Shown: in pieces, positions 42,406 through 51,979 of the stretch
Position numbering within the stretch: position 1 is the first letter of the stretch
How the letters are laid out: each line of letters starts with the position of its first letter
NCBI RefSeq assembly: GCF_000691805.2
Contig: NZ_DF820488.1
Span: 1 to 64,000 of the forward strand
DNA length: 64,000 nt
Direction of reading: 5' to 3'
DNA from: Weissella oryzae SG25
GTDB taxonomy: Bacteria; Bacillota; Bacilli; Lactobacillales; Lactobacillaceae
Translations under genes and position numbers: made by a program
The notes under the pieces: model-generated
Told to the model about the DNA's origin: nothing
Databases searched by the model: none
Seen by the model: the letters and a program-made list of their open reading frames with translations, nothing else

Positions 42406-42846
42406 CTAGTTATTTATATACTTGCTAACATCTTTAGTATTGGTAATAACTGAATTACTATTGTTTGCTGGGTTTATAAAAGTTGGTGTAGCAATTAAAC
42501 CTTTTTCAGCGATAAAGTGCTTGTTTGTTGGTGCGTCAAGGTTAATAGTCTGAATTTGCTTACTTGGTTCAGCAAAATCTATAACATTATGCCAAAAGAC
42601 TTTAGGATATACCTTGGCACAATCGGAACATTGAGCACTGTAAAACATTACACGTTGCTCACCATTTAAACTTGCAGCGTTGTTGTTTTGAAAGTGCATA
42701 GAAGCATAAGGAGCAAAGAAGTAGCTGACTACAACCAAAACAAAAAGCAACCCGATTAAATTAAAAAACCATGATTGCTTGCTCATATTTGATTTAGTTT
42801 TTTTGCCGGTATTAGTACGGTCTTTCTTTAATAGTCTTTCTTTCAT
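42406..42846 (-). CDS. membrane-anchored thioredoxin-like protein (module B)
   Basis: The 146-residue protein has a basic N-terminal tail, a membrane segment (about residues 25-45) and an extracellular thioredoxin-type domain with the active site AQCSDCA (CSDC) and a cis-proline region LIATPTFI. It is the counterpart of the CPEC protein of module A (8832-9254). It is likely to form or rearrange disulfides in secreted transfer proteins. It lies directly before VirB4. Confidence 0.75.
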   Translation of the reverse strand: MKERLLKKDRTNTGKKTKSNMSKQSWFFNLIGLLFVLVVVSYFFAPYASMHFQNNNAASLNGEQRVMFYSAQCSDCAKVYPKVFWHNVIDFAEPSKQIQTINLDAPTNKHFIAEKGLIATPTFINPANNSNSVITNTKDVSKYINN

Positions 42847-42855
42847 AATTCCCCC

Positions 42856-43446
42856 CTAAACAATTTCGTTAATTTGAATATTGGTTAAATAACCCGAATC
42901 GATGTCATAAATTGAATGAATTGTTACCTTTTGAGTTTTGATACCTAAATCATCACTACCGGCATTAACTGAGACAATACTTACAAGTTCTACTTTGTTA
43001 GCATTTACTTGTTGAAATGTGGAACTCAAAATACTTTTAAAGTCGCTTCTTAAGGCTAAATTTTTGATACGGTCTACCTGCGTTTGCTCATCATCAGGAG
43101 CAAATAAAGTCTTTAAATTATCATCAGACAATTTCATTACAGTCGCTAACTTGTCTTTTCTTGCAAGGTAACTGTCCGCCCCTTTATAAGTAAAATAGGT
43201 ATCAGCAAATTGTCTTACTTTGTCCTTTGCTCTTGAAACGTTAGTGCTTTCAGGCACTACTTGTTCTCCAATTAAAGCTTTTTCATCAATTCGCCCCAAA
43301 GATCTATACTCACTATGTGCCTTATCAAGTTGAACAGCTACAGTGTTATTCTTGTTCAAAGTCGAGATAAACAAAAATGCAAAGATTATACAAAGTAAAA
43401 GCGAAGTTATTAAAGAAACCCAACGCCATTTTTTAGTTAAGTTCAT
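42856..43446 (-). CDS. membrane-anchored envelope protein of the conjugation apparatus (module B)
   Basis: The 196-residue protein has a short N-terminal tail, one membrane segment (about residues 9-29) and an extracellular domain of NTF2-like size. It overlaps the partner gene upstream by 14 bases. The module A counterpart is 9268-9888. There is no catalytic motif, so it is probably structural. Confidence 0.6.
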   Translation of the reverse strand: MNLTKKWRWVSLITSLLLCIIFAFLFISTLNKNNTVAVQLDKAHSEYRSLGRIDEKALIGEQVVPESTNVSRAKDKVRQFADTYFTYKGADSYLARKDKLATVMKLSDDNLKTLFAPDDEQTQVDRIKNLALRSDFKSILSSTFQQVNANKVELVSIVSVNAGSDDLGIKTQKVTIHSIYDIDSGYLTNIQINEIV

Positions 43447-43969
43447 TAAATGCCCCCTTTAAAGCCGCCCTATCAATACTAGTAATTTCATTGTTTGATA
43501 AATCATAAGTCACATAATAAGCATTCTGCTGCGTATCATTTTTAGAAACTAACATAAAATTCAATGGACTTTCATATTGATTCACAACCCCAATATAAAC
43601 GATATTTTGACCGCTAAATTGGCTTGCCGTAACCGTTGGTGTTAATTCACTCTTTAATTTAGTAATCATGGCCGGTGAAACTTTCCCGACTAATGAAGTA
43701 TCAAACTGTCTAGGGTCACTATTAACAACTAACTGCATAGTCTGTTTAACTTGCTCATTAGCTTCATTCAAGCTTTTATCTTTAGTTTCTTTAACGTCTG
43801 GTAAGGCAACTTGCTGCTCTTTTTGGACTGCTAGGCGTTTTTTCAAACCTTTATTATCAGCCTGAACCCTTGAAAGCTTTGAATTGGTTGTTTGCAAGGT
43901 GTGACTTTGCCAAACATATCCAACTAGTAATAAACTAGCCAGCACCCAGAAATACTTAGCCCATTTCAT
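43433..43969 (-). CDS. membrane-anchored envelope protein, partner of the preceding gene (module B)
   Basis: The 178-residue protein has one N-terminal membrane segment (about residues 5-21), a coiled linker (about 25-55) and an extracellular domain. It is the counterpart of 9881-10441. Unlike in module A, it directly follows the hydrolase gene, with no cargo between. Confidence 0.6.
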   Translation of the reverse strand: MKWAKYFWVLASLLLVGYVWQSHTLQTTNSKLSRVQADNKGLKKRLAVQKEQQVALPDVKETKDKSLNEANEQVKQTMQLVVNSDPRQFDTSLVGKVSPAMITKLKSELTPTVTASQFSGQNIVYIGVVNQYESPLNFMLVSKNDTQQNAYYVTYDLSNNEITSIDRAALKGAFNELN

Positions 43970-43985
43970 TCTAAAATCTCCTCAC

Positions 43986-45134
43986 TTAATGTTTACCCTG
44001 TATAAATATCATGCCATTACCGGGTGTTAATTCTCGAAAGCTGACAGTTCCTGAACCGGAATTAACAACATTACACTCGCTTACAAGGAAATGTGAACCG
44101 TCATCACTTAGCGCTTCAACTACTGCCACATGCCCGTAAGTTGGGTCAGCGCCCGCTGCACCTTGCGTAAAACTAACAGCCCAACCAGCATGTGGCTTTG
44201 TATCAGTTGTATAGCCTTTTGCTTTAGCATTTGCACCCCAATCGGCACCATTTCCCAGATAATTTTCTACCGGCGTACCCAATGCTTGCATACGATTAAA
44301 GGTATACCAAGTGCATTGCCCGAAAGGATAAGTATTACTAGGCGAAGTAACAGCAAAATTTGTATTCTGAACTTTACTTTTATAGTTATCCGGCATTTGC
44401 GTAACTGGTGCACCAGAGGAAGCCATACCTTGGCTTGTATCGACCTTGCACCCATTAGAACTAGTAGAAGTCTTATCCTCATTAGTTGCCGCATTCAAAC
44501 CATTATCAGCTACATCAGTAGCCGGGGTATCACCACCTTTGGCAAATTTTGAATACCACTGTTTAGCGTGATTGATTCGCTTCTCACTTGTTCCAACTCC
44601 ACCACGTTCCCATTTAGACCGCAGAAACTCGGTTGCTGACGATACGTCAGACATTGCTAAACCTTGCTTTAATACAGTGGAATCTGAACCATCATTATTT
44701 AAAGCAAAATCTAATTGTAAGCTGGGGTCAGTCCATGATTTACCTTTAGAACTAGCATAATTCAATAAATTAACCCGGCGTCCTCCGTCCCATTGATTAA
44801 AACCAAAAGCGTAACCAGATAAACCTTTATCCATAGCTTTTACTTGATTAAATTGTTGCCCTGATTGAATACTAGCAAAGTTTAATTGGCTCTCCTCCTC
44901 TGCATTACCCAAATAAGCAGCAATACCGGCGTCTGTAGTATTAGGTAACGCCTTTAGATTCTGATAAACAGATTTAGCTGTTTCTTGTTTATCCGCAGAA
45001 GTTACAACATTACTGCCATTAGTATCGGTATCACATTGTTGATATTGAGTGTTGCCAATCATACCTACCACAATCACCAAAAGAAACATAATAGAAAAAA
45101 GCATAATCGCATAATGTTTTAAAATTTTCCGCAT
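43986..45134 (-). CDS. lysozyme-CHAP cell-wall hydrolase (module B)
   Basis: The 382-residue protein has a membrane anchor (about residues 8-26), a lysozyme-type domain (about 48-195; Glu in NAEEESQLNF and GYAFGFNQWDGGRR) and a C-terminal CHAP domain (about 255-382; Cys in FGQCTWY, His in YGHVAVVE). It cuts peptidoglycan at the transfer channel. It is the homologue of 12045-13211, with the CHAP part the better conserved. It lies directly after the TrbL-like gene. Confidence 0.9.
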   Translation of the reverse strand: MRKILKHYAIMLFSIMFLLVIVVGMIGNTQYQQCDTDTNGSNVVTSADKQETAKSVYQNLKALPNTTDAGIAAYLGNAEEESQLNFASIQSGQQFNQVKAMDKGLSGYAFGFNQWDGGRRVNLLNYASSKGKSWTDPSLQLDFALNNDGSDSTVLKQGLAMSDVSSATEFLRSKWERGGVGTSEKRINHAKQWYSKFAKGGDTPATDVADNGLNAATNEDKTSTSSNGCKVDTSQGMASSGAPVTQMPDNYKSKVQNTNFAVTSPSNTYPFGQCTWYTFNRMQALGTPVENYLGNGADWGANAKAKGYTTDTKPHAGWAVSFTQGAAGADPTYGHVAVVEALSDDGSHFLVSECNVVNSGSGTVSFRELTPGNGMIFIQGKH

Positions 45135-45137
45135 AAG

Positions 45138-46967
45138 CTATACCTCATTACTTCTTATACGGCTTTTATTGCGCTCATCTCGCTTAATATCATGGTTATT
45201 ATATTCTGGCTTATGAAGTGTAAATGAGCGTGCAGCTTGTCTTTGCCGTTTAGCCCTTTGTACTTCACTTGTATCAGTACGGCCAGCATAATTTTTAGCA
45301 GTTGCTTCCTGTTTGTCCGGCTTATTATTTCCAGAATTTCGGTCACGATTACGGGCTCTTTGCCGAACTTCTTCACTAGTTCGTGCTTCGTCCGGGTCTG
45401 AATTTGATTGTTGTGAGCGGGGCTCTGATTGTTCCTCATAATCATATTTTCCGAACTTTTTCTCAGCCCATTTTTTAGCCTTTTGATAGTCGCCTTGTGC
45501 TTTTCTAGCCTTTTTACGGCCACTATCAACTTTATCTTTAACGTTGCCATATGTCTTTTTCATTTCTTCATAAGGTTTGCGGGCGTGAGTTTTATCTGCT
45601 ATTCTTTCAGCCACATGCGAACCGGTTATTGTGCCAAATATCCGACCCTTGTTTTTCCAAATTAACCATAGAAGCGTTACATAAAATACAGCATTTAATA
45701 TTGAACTACCGCTGTCAGTAGGCGGCACTAAGTGGTCAGCAAAACCTTGTACCCAATTCAACAACACAATGCCAAAAATCAGAAATACTTTACCGAATAG
45801 GACGCCAACCGCTGAAATTGCTGTTTTGACACCACTTGCAGCATATTTTGGTATTAGTGAAATTAATATAGCAAAAGGTGCAAAGAAGTAAATAACCACT
45901 GACGCAAATTGCAACCCAATATTAAATAAGCCGATTGTAAACAATGGAATGCCATACGCTAGAGAAGTTACAGGTGAAATTAAAGCGATAATAAACTGAT
46001 ACCAGCTCTTTTTGCCGTCTTTTTGCATATTTGGGTTTTTATCAGGGACATCATCACTACTGTTATCAACAGCCCCCCGGATAAAGTCGATAGGGTCACC
46101 CATTTTTTTAGTATCAATACTTTTATTTTCTGTGGTGTTAAAGTTTTCCAAATAAAAGGGACGTTCGATCGCTTGCTTAAAAAATTGATACCTTAAAGCT
46201 TGCTGAAAATCGCTAACTTGTGTCACATTACTATTTGAACTTGTCGCTTGAAATGCAGTAATCTCAGCCGTAGAAGTTATATTATTAACCTTTTCTAGGA
46301 CAATTCCTCCACCAGCTATCCAAGCACTACCTAAAATAAAAGCTGCCAAAAGTAAAAAGATTGCTTTAAAGCCGCCATGATTTCTTAATTGACGAATAAA
46401 AACCGTTAAAATACCAACTGCAAAAGCAAGGTAAATAAATTGCTTAAAGGCTTTGTTGTTAAAAAATGAAGTACTAAAAGTAGTGGTTTGTTTAAACAAA
46501 TCATTTGTAGAATTTTGCACATTAGTTAAATCAAACAACAATGCTAATGCCTTATCAAAAACCATGTAAATAACGTCTTTGTTTATTGAGGTAAACAAAT
46601 CAGCAAATATATGTGCCGCAGTGGTTGAAAAATCAAAACTGCCTTCTTTCTGATGATATGGTTGATAATTTGATAATAAATTAGTGTTTATATAATCAAT
46701 ATCCTGATTATTCAGGTGTTTCAGCACTTCTTGTTTATCAAAACCTTTGGCTTCGTCTTTTACCTCTGAAATACTTTTAGTATTGGTATTTTTATTATCG
46801 TTAAACTCTGAATTTTTGCCGCCATTATCTGTAATATTTCCAACTGTTTCAGACTTTTCTGTATTGGCAAAAGGGTTGCTATCATTAGCATATACAGAAT
46901 TTTGAAACAAAAAAATAGAAGTAACTAATATAACAATTACTCCCAGGCACCTATTTAATATTTTCAT
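45138..46967 (-). CDS. VirB6/TrbL-like channel protein with basic tail (module B)
   Basis: The protein is about 609 residues. A signal-like N-terminal segment is followed by several membrane segments between about residues 165 and 450 and a cytoplasmic tail of about 160 residues rich in Lys, Arg and Gln. It corresponds to the module A protein (13450-15360) by place and topology, but the tail charge is opposite: basic here, strongly acidic there. The start at 46967 is chosen because GGAAAGG precedes it. Confidence 0.75.
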   Translation of the reverse strand: MKILNRCLGVIVILVTSIFLFQNSVYANDSNPFANTEKSETVGNITDNGGKNSEFNDNKNTNTKSISEVKDEAKGFDKQEVLKHLNNQDIDYINTNLLSNYQPYHQKEGSFDFSTTAAHIFADLFTSINKDVIYMVFDKALALLFDLTNVQNSTNDLFKQTTTFSTSFFNNKAFKQFIYLAFAVGILTVFIRQLRNHGGFKAIFLLLAAFILGSAWIAGGGIVLEKVNNITSTAEITAFQATSSNSNVTQVSDFQQALRYQFFKQAIERPFYLENFNTTENKSIDTKKMGDPIDFIRGAVDNSSDDVPDKNPNMQKDGKKSWYQFIIALISPVTSLAYGIPLFTIGLFNIGLQFASVVIYFFAPFAILISLIPKYAASGVKTAISAVGVLFGKVFLIFGIVLLNWVQGFADHLVPPTDSGSSILNAVFYVTLLWLIWKNKGRIFGTITGSHVAERIADKTHARKPYEEMKKTYGNVKDKVDSGRKKARKAQGDYQKAKKWAEKKFGKYDYEEQSEPRSQQSNSDPDEARTSEEVRQRARNRDRNSGNNKPDKQEATAKNYAGRTDTSEVQRAKRQRQAARSFTLHKPEYNNHDIKRDERNKSRIRSNEV

Positions 46968-46983
46968 GACTAACCTTTCCAAT

Positions 46984-47016
46984 AAAAAAGCCCTATTATC
47001 AAATAGGACAAGTTAA
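46984..47016 (-). terminator. weak intra-operon terminator before the TrbL-like gene
   Basis: GCCCTATT pairs with AATAGGAC, with T-run on the minus strand, between the 195-codon gene and the channel gene, the same place as the hairpin at 15388-15422 in module A. Confidence 0.45.
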
Positions 47017-47018
47017 TA

Positions 47019-47549
47019 TTATTTTGTACTTTCAATATTAGTGAATTTCCATACCTGCTTAGCGGTACCATTATCGACATCATGGCCGAAATAAGTAGAA
47101 ATCGAATTATAATCTTGATTGCGTTGATCGTCTAAATCATAAGCTAAATAACTATGTTTTCCCGACTTCCAAGTTGCTTCAAAAATAAGTGAGTTACCGC
47201 CAAGCATTGAGTTATTATCATAATATCCCGTAATAGTAACATAATCTTTCATGTACTCAGCCATATTGTTATTTTGATTAAGACCTAACCCCATTTTTAA
47301 CATAGTACTATCAACAACCGAATTTGTTACACCGTCAACCTCTGTGCGCTCAATAGAGTAGTCTTTACCTTCAACGTAATTTTTAGCACTTGAACTTGAA
47401 GCTTTTTTACTACTTTTAGAGCTTACGGTAGTTGTAGCTTTATTTGCATTATTGTTGGTATGTGTTAGATTTCCAACCAATGCACCAATACCAAATACTA
47501 CAAGCACCCCCACAATACTAACAACAATTATTTTAGTTTTATTATTCAT
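47019..47549 (-). CDS. membrane-anchored extracellular protein before the TrbL-like gene (module B)
   Basis: The protein has about 176 residues from the start at 47549 (MNNKTKIIVV), which has GGAG 9 bases upstream; a start at 47588 is also possible. One membrane segment (about residues 5-25), a serine/lysine-rich linker, then an extracellular domain. It is the counterpart by place and topology of 15431-15994. Confidence 0.6.
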   Translation of the reverse strand: MNNKTKIIVVSIVGVLVVFGIGALVGNLTHTNNNANKATTTVSSKSSKKASSSSAKNYVEGKDYSIERTEVDGVTNSVVDSTMLKMGLGLNQNNNMAEYMKDYVTITGYYDNNSMLGGNSLIFEATWKSGKHSYLAYDLDDQRNQDYNSISTYFGHDVDNGTAKQVWKFTNIESTK

Positions 47550-47695
47550 TCCCCGAAGCTCCATACTTTTATGTGTTATAAGCTCCATTTTATCACAACC
47601 TTTCAAACCTTAAATATTAATTTCACAACATAATTAAATTGTTTTGCATAGGAACTGCCCCTATGTGTCCTACCTTTCGGCGACCAAAACAGAAT

Positions 47696-47721
47696 AAAGG
47701 GTGCACACGAATACACCCTTT
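47696..47721. terminator. hairpin after the TcpE-like gene
   Basis: AAAGGGTG pairs with CACCCTTT, just downstream of the TcpE-like stop codon. It is another partial terminator within the operon. Confidence 0.5.
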
Positions 47722-47726
47722 GCAAA

Positions 47727-48095
47727 TCACACGATTTGAAAACGTTTGTTGTTGCTATCTAAATGCTTATCCTGATAAATTTGCTTTTTCTTAATACGAA
47801 AATTCCAAACATATTTTAAATAATATTTGATAGTTTGTTCAAACGGTAAATCATTATATTTAAGTATATCGTCAAGCTTGACTGTACCGTATAACGATAA
47901 TGCCAGCAGGACTATACTTATACTAATTGTTTTAGATGTATACAGATGAAAAACTACAATGATTAGAATATCAATAACAGACGTAACTGCAAATATTCCA
48001 ATCTTTCTAGTATTTATCCAGAAAGGCGAATAATAGTCACCATATACATGTTTGAATCTAGCAGAAGATGTAAACACTCGTCGATAATTATTCAT
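47727..48095 (-). CDS. TcpE-like conjugation membrane protein (module B)
   Basis: The 122-residue protein has a basic N-terminus, two membrane segments (about residues 32-80) and a basic cytoplasmic end with YLKYVWNFRIKKK, as in the module A protein. AGGAGG lies before the ATG at 48095, and the frame to 48122 is less likely. It is adjacent to the TcpD-like gene. Confidence 0.72.
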   Translation of the reverse strand: MNNYRRVFTSSARFKHVYGDYYSPFWINTRKIGIFAVTSVIDILIIVVFHLYTSKTISISIVLLALSLYGTVKLDDILKYNDLPFEQTIKYYLKYVWNFRIKKKQIYQDKHLDSNNKRFQIV

Positions 48096-48097
48096 GT

Positions 48098-48325
48098 TTA
48101 CCCTCCTATTGTACTTATCCAATTAAGGACTAGACGAATTAGTCCATTGCCTGCATTTATAGTTTCTTGTGGGCCATTAATAAAGAACCCAAGCACTGCG
48201 ACAATTCCAATCGTCATCCACATAGTACGCGTTTGCTTTTGAAAGAATAGGAAAAGAACACGTCCACCACCTGCAAGCAAAAGTAAAGTAACAAAAGCCG
48301 GTTTAATACTAGAATACAAATCCAT
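48098..48325 (-). CDS. TcpD-like small conjugation membrane protein (module B)
   Basis: The 75-residue protein has two membrane segments (about residues 8-28 and 36-52) and an amphipathic C-terminus. It stands between the TcpC-like and TcpE-like genes, as in module A. Confidence 0.65.
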   Translation of the reverse strand: MDLYSSIKPAFVTLLLLAGGGRVLFLFFQKQTRTMWMTIGIVAVLGFFINGPQETINAGNGLIRLVLNWISTIGG

Positions 48326-48342
48326 GATTTCTCACCTCCCTT

Positions 48343-49290
48343 CTAAGCCTGTACTAGCTTTGTGACAAAGTAGGTATTATCCTGCTTTTTTAGTTCGAGG
48401 TGAATAAATTGCTCCTGCACAATATCGCTATCTTTAGCTTTTACAGTAAATTTAACATCAACTTTCGGGTGTGTTTCTGTACCGGAAACGTTTACATCAC
48501 TGTCGTTCAAGCTATCTAATATGGCGCTACCGTCCAAGCCTTGTGGGTCGGACATCAATAAAGACATCTCTTTTTGTGAAGAAGATAGATACTTATTAAC
48601 AAACTGCTCAGTAAATTGTTGAATATGCTTCACAGTGTCCGGGTTTGTTAATGACTTACCATTTTTAGCAAATCTCGCTGCACCAACTTGACCGACACTA
48701 TTAATTTGTTCAGCAATATATGGATAACCGACAACCGTTAACTTCTCATTATTCTGCTGATAGGGAACATTTACAGTCAGTTCCTTGTCCTGACCGTTTT
48801 CGTTCACAGTCAAATCAAACTGCCCGGTTTTAATGCCGTCAACCGTGAAAATACCGTTTAACTTTGTACGTTTTAGAACCATATCAACGTTATTACGGTT
48901 AGAACTACTGAAGTTTAAATTCTTAGCAAAAAAACCTCGTAATTTACTATCACGGTCGCTTGTTTGTGACTTATCAACGGTGTAATAAGCAGTTAAGAAA
49001 TCAGACAAATACTGTCCAACAACTGGGTTATAACTAGTTGAACCGGCACTTGCTTCATCAAGCCTTTTAGTTAATGTAGTAACGTTTTCACGCAATGAAC
49101 GATTTTTAACAGCTATCGCTCTAGCCTGAATAACTGAAAATGTACAGTAAACAATTATAAGAATTAAAATAGCCCCTGCTATAAACCTTGCTTTACGCAA
49201 CGAAACAGCATGGGACTTTTTGATTTTCATTGGCTTATCTTTAACTCTTTTTTCGTAGTCAAAGCTAACGTTTATTTTAGGAATGTGCAT
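48343..49290 (-). CDS. TcpC/ConB-like conjugation protein (module B)
   Basis: The 315-residue protein has a basic cytoplasmic tail, one membrane segment (about residues 34-54) and two extracellular NTF2-like domains. A short segment, SSSQKEMSLLMSDPQGL, matches SSSADEMSFIMSNPVGL of the module A protein, which supports homology. It is a VirB8-like scaffold of the channel. It follows the LPETG adhesin genes. Confidence 0.78.
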   Translation of the reverse strand: MHIPKINVSFDYEKRVKDKPMKIKKSHAVSLRKARFIAGAILILIIVYCTFSVIQARAIAVKNRSLRENVTTLTKRLDEASAGSTSYNPVVGQYLSDFLTAYYTVDKSQTSDRDSKLRGFFAKNLNFSSSNRNNVDMVLKRTKLNGIFTVDGIKTGQFDLTVNENGQDKELTVNVPYQQNNEKLTVVGYPYIAEQINSVGQVGAARFAKNGKSLTNPDTVKHIQQFTEQFVNKYLSSSQKEMSLLMSDPQGLDGSAILDSLNDSDVNVSGTETHPKVDVKFTVKAKDSDIVQEQFIHLELKKQDNTYFVTKLVQA

Positions 49291-49309
49291 TAAAATTCAC
49301 TCCTAGTTA

Positions 49310-50176
49310 TTAATTCTTTTTGAACTTTAAAAAACCAAATAGACCAGCAATGGCAGTTAATACGATACCGGCAACACTAAAACCAGCTTGATCCGTGAAC
49401 CCTGTTTCGGGCAAGGTATCTGCTACAGCCTTATTAACAGCTTCTTTTGCTTGAACAACTGCAGCCGCATTACTATCACCGTTATTATCAGCTAGAGCTT
49501 GATTATAACTAGTTACTGCTTTAGCAACTTCTGGAGCTGATTGTGCAATCGTTGGAACTTGAATAGTATTACCTGTGTTGTCGGGGTGCACTGGCACTGG
49601 CGTTACTGTACCAGAATTTGAGTCTGTATTGGTTGAATTACCGTTAGACTTGTCGCCGTCAGTGGTTGAGCCACCTTTGTCCTTGTCGCCGTCAGTAGTT
49701 GAACCACCCTTGTCCTTGTCGCCGTCAGTAGTTGAGCCACCTTTATCCTTGTCGCCGTCAGTGGTTGAACCCCCGTTATTATCTTTGCCACCGTCATCGG
49801 TATTCTTTCCAGTACCGTCATCAGTATTTTTGCCTGTACCGTCGTCGGTGTTTTTTCCGGTGCCGTCATCAATATCCTTACTAGTACCGTCATCAATATC
49901 CTTATTGAGCGTTTTACCTGAAATAATACTGATAGTATTTGCCTTTGTAGGAGTAGACGTATTAGCTTTTGGCGTATCACTTGCAGCCTTGACCGTCTTA
50001 GTTCCCAAGCTAAGAGTATTAGCTTGTAAATCTACCGCAGTTTTGCTGGATTGAGTAACTGATGAATTTTGAGCGTTAGCTTTTGGCGCAACTTGATCGG
50101 CATTTGCACTTGTTACACCTACCGCAGTAGCACCCAATGCAACAGCAGAAGCAATCATCACTTTTTTAGTATCCAT
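49310..50176 (-). CDS. LPETG surface protein with tandem repeats
   Basis: The 288-residue protein has a signal peptide (about residues 1-26), a repeat region and the sortase signal LPETG followed by a hydrophobic segment and basic end. The repeats are of two kinds: five units of about 8 residues of type DDGTGKNT (49779-49907), then four of 11 residues of type TTDGDKDKGGS (49631-49775). The DNA repeats are near-identical, so repeat number could change by slippage. It is a wall-anchored stalk or spacer protein made just before the transfer channel. Confidence 0.8.
   Translation of the reverse strand: MDTKKVMIASAVALGATAVGVTSANADQVAPKANAQNSSVTQSSKTAVDLQANTLSLGTKTVKAASDTPKANTSTPTKANTISIISGKTLNKDIDDGTSKDIDDGTGKNTDDGTGKNTDDGTGKNTDDGGKDNNGGSTTDGDKDKGGSTTDGDKDKGGSTTDGDKDKGGSTTDGDKSNGNSTNTDSNSGTVTPVPVHPDNTGNTIQVPTIAQSAPEVAKAVTSYNQALADNNGDSNAAAVVQAKEAVNKAVADTLPETGFTDQAGFSVAGIVLTAIAGLFGFLKFKKN
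49631..49907. repeat. tandem repeats in the LPETG protein gene
   Basis: Four 33-bp units (49631-49775) and five 24-bp units (49779-49907), in frame with the gene. Repeat number variation would lengthen or shorten the stalk. Confidence 0.8.
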
Positions 50177-50208
50177 AATCTTAAAACCTACTTCCTATTA
50201 TTAAATAA

Positions 50209-51954
50209 TTAATTAATTTCCTTCTTGCTACGCTTCTTTGCCGCACCAATTGAAGCCATTGTTGCCAGTAGCGCAAATCCTACACCGGACAACCCAATGC
50301 CTTGTTCCATACCAGTTTCAGGCAGTGAAGCTTGTACTTGCGCCGGCGTTGGCTGTGCTGGTTGAGCTGGCTCTGGGTCAACAGTTACTTTATACGGTGT
50401 AACTGTAGCCTCCTGTGTCTTTGGCGTATCAGCCTTAGGTAATTGCGTTACTGAATAATTAGTAACCTGTCCCTGCACCTTATCTGGTGCCGTTGGTTCT
50501 GGTTCATAATCTGGCAAATCTGGCGCTTTGTTAGTATTTGTAAAGGCGATTTCAACTTGTCCATGCGTATTATAAATCCAGTTATCAGCAATCTTTAAGA
50601 ATGAGAACATTGAAGATTGTTGACCGGGTGTCAACTTAAATGATTGGTTCAAGTTAAAGGTTTGATTAATATCCTTTTCGAATGAAGTTTGCCCGTCATG
50701 AGCAACTGAAAATAGTTCGTTTCCGTTGTTGTCGTACACATGGAAATTGATATTTTTGTTGTTAGCGGTATTAACATTCAAGTTGGTGTAAATATACTTA
50801 TAAAGCTCAATACCGGTTACTGTAATCGTTTCTGTACCGTCACCATTTGATACAACGGTAAAGATAATCTTTCCAGTTAATACACCTTGTCCGATAATTG
50901 AATTACCGTCATTCATATCATGCTTAAGCGTAAATTCTCCAGTTTCTGAGTTTACATCAGCCGTCATCATGGTTTTATATTGACCGTCCCCCATATCTGT
51001 ATCAGTATGAGCGTCCATGTTAACATTTACATTCGTGCCATTCATGAAGTCAATAAGTGCTTTCTCATAAGCGGCTTGTTTTTCGGCATTTTCCTTATCA
51101 ACTCGAGCTTTTTCGGCTTGATATTGTGCTAATGCAGCTTCATACTTAGCAGTTAATTCCTTTAGCTGCTTTGTATCACTGTTAGTGCTATCAGTTGCTT
51201 GTTTCATTGCGTTTTGATAAGCGTCAATATTATGCTGCATTGCATCTAATAGTGCTTGACCTGTAAGACCAGTTAAATCTTGATAATCTGGAGTAATAAC
51301 CTTGTTATCAACGTTTGTATCAACACCGGCGTCCTTACTATCATCAATTTGGTCTTGTTGGTCGTGTTTAGCCTTATCTAAATCATCTTCACTATGATTG
51401 ATAGCGTCATCACGTTCAGCATTTGCCTTGTCTGCTGCTTCTTTGTTAGCTTGCTGCTCAGCATTTGCCTTATCGACATCAGCCTTTTGCTTATCTAAAT
51501 CGGAAGTTGCCTTGTTAGTTTCCTCCTCGGCATTGTCATTGTTCATATGAATTTCATTCGTATCATTATGATTAATCACCACGCCATTATTCTCTGCATT
51601 TGAGGTACTATCATCGACTTGCTTTTGCTTGTCATCAATTGCTTTCTTGCCCTCGTCAGCCGTTGAAGCCTTTACTTGGGTAGCACTTTCAGCACTTGAA
51701 GTTTCTGCGGTTTTATCCGCTGATGTGACAGTAGTACTTGCTGACTTCAAGGTTACTTGATTTGCTTGTAAACCATTATCCTGCGTATTCACCGATTCAT
51801 TAGCAGCGCTATTTGAATTAGTTGCCATCTCGTCCGCATTAGCATGTGTACCCGATTGCATTAACAACATACCGGCGACAGCAGTAGCACCAATTACCCA
51901 CTTCTTGCCGTCCTTATACATTTTTAACCGACTTACTTTTTCCATAACTCTCAC
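50209..51954 (-). CDS. LPETG aggregation-type surface adhesin
   Basis: The 581-residue protein has a KxYKDGKKW-type signal peptide (to about residue 41), a long alanine/lysine/glutamate coiled coil (about 80-290), a beta-rich globular domain (about 300-470) that recalls the adhesin domain of antigen I/II and PrgB-type aggregation substances, a proline-rich stretch and an LPETG signal with membrane segment and basic tail. Its place at the head of a conjugation operon resembles prgB in pCF10, where such a protein clumps mating cells. The domain name is inferred by eye. Confidence 0.72.
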   Translation of the reverse strand: MRVMEKVSRLKMYKDGKKWVIGATAVAGMLLMQSGTHANADEMATNSNSAANESVNTQDNGLQANQVTLKSASTTVTSADKTAETSSAESATQVKASTADEGKKAIDDKQKQVDDSTSNAENNGVVINHNDTNEIHMNNDNAEEETNKATSDLDKQKADVDKANAEQQANKEAADKANAERDDAINHSEDDLDKAKHDQQDQIDDSKDAGVDTNVDNKVITPDYQDLTGLTGQALLDAMQHNIDAYQNAMKQATDSTNSDTKQLKELTAKYEAALAQYQAEKARVDKENAEKQAAYEKALIDFMNGTNVNVNMDAHTDTDMGDGQYKTMMTADVNSETGEFTLKHDMNDGNSIIGQGVLTGKIIFTVVSNGDGTETITVTGIELYKYIYTNLNVNTANNKNINFHVYDNNGNELFSVAHDGQTSFEKDINQTFNLNQSFKLTPGQQSSMFSFLKIADNWIYNTHGQVEIAFTNTNKAPDLPDYEPEPTAPDKVQGQVTNYSVTQLPKADTPKTQEATVTPYKVTVDPEPAQPAQPTPAQVQASLPETGMEQGIGLSGVGFALLATMASIGAAKKRSKKEIN

Positions 51955-51979
51955 TTAATCTCCTTTATAAGCTATAAAA

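Noticed and set aside
49575-50054. 159-codon plus-strand open frame over the LPETG protein gene
   Set aside because: It is the antisense of the tandem repeats and simply mirrors their composition.
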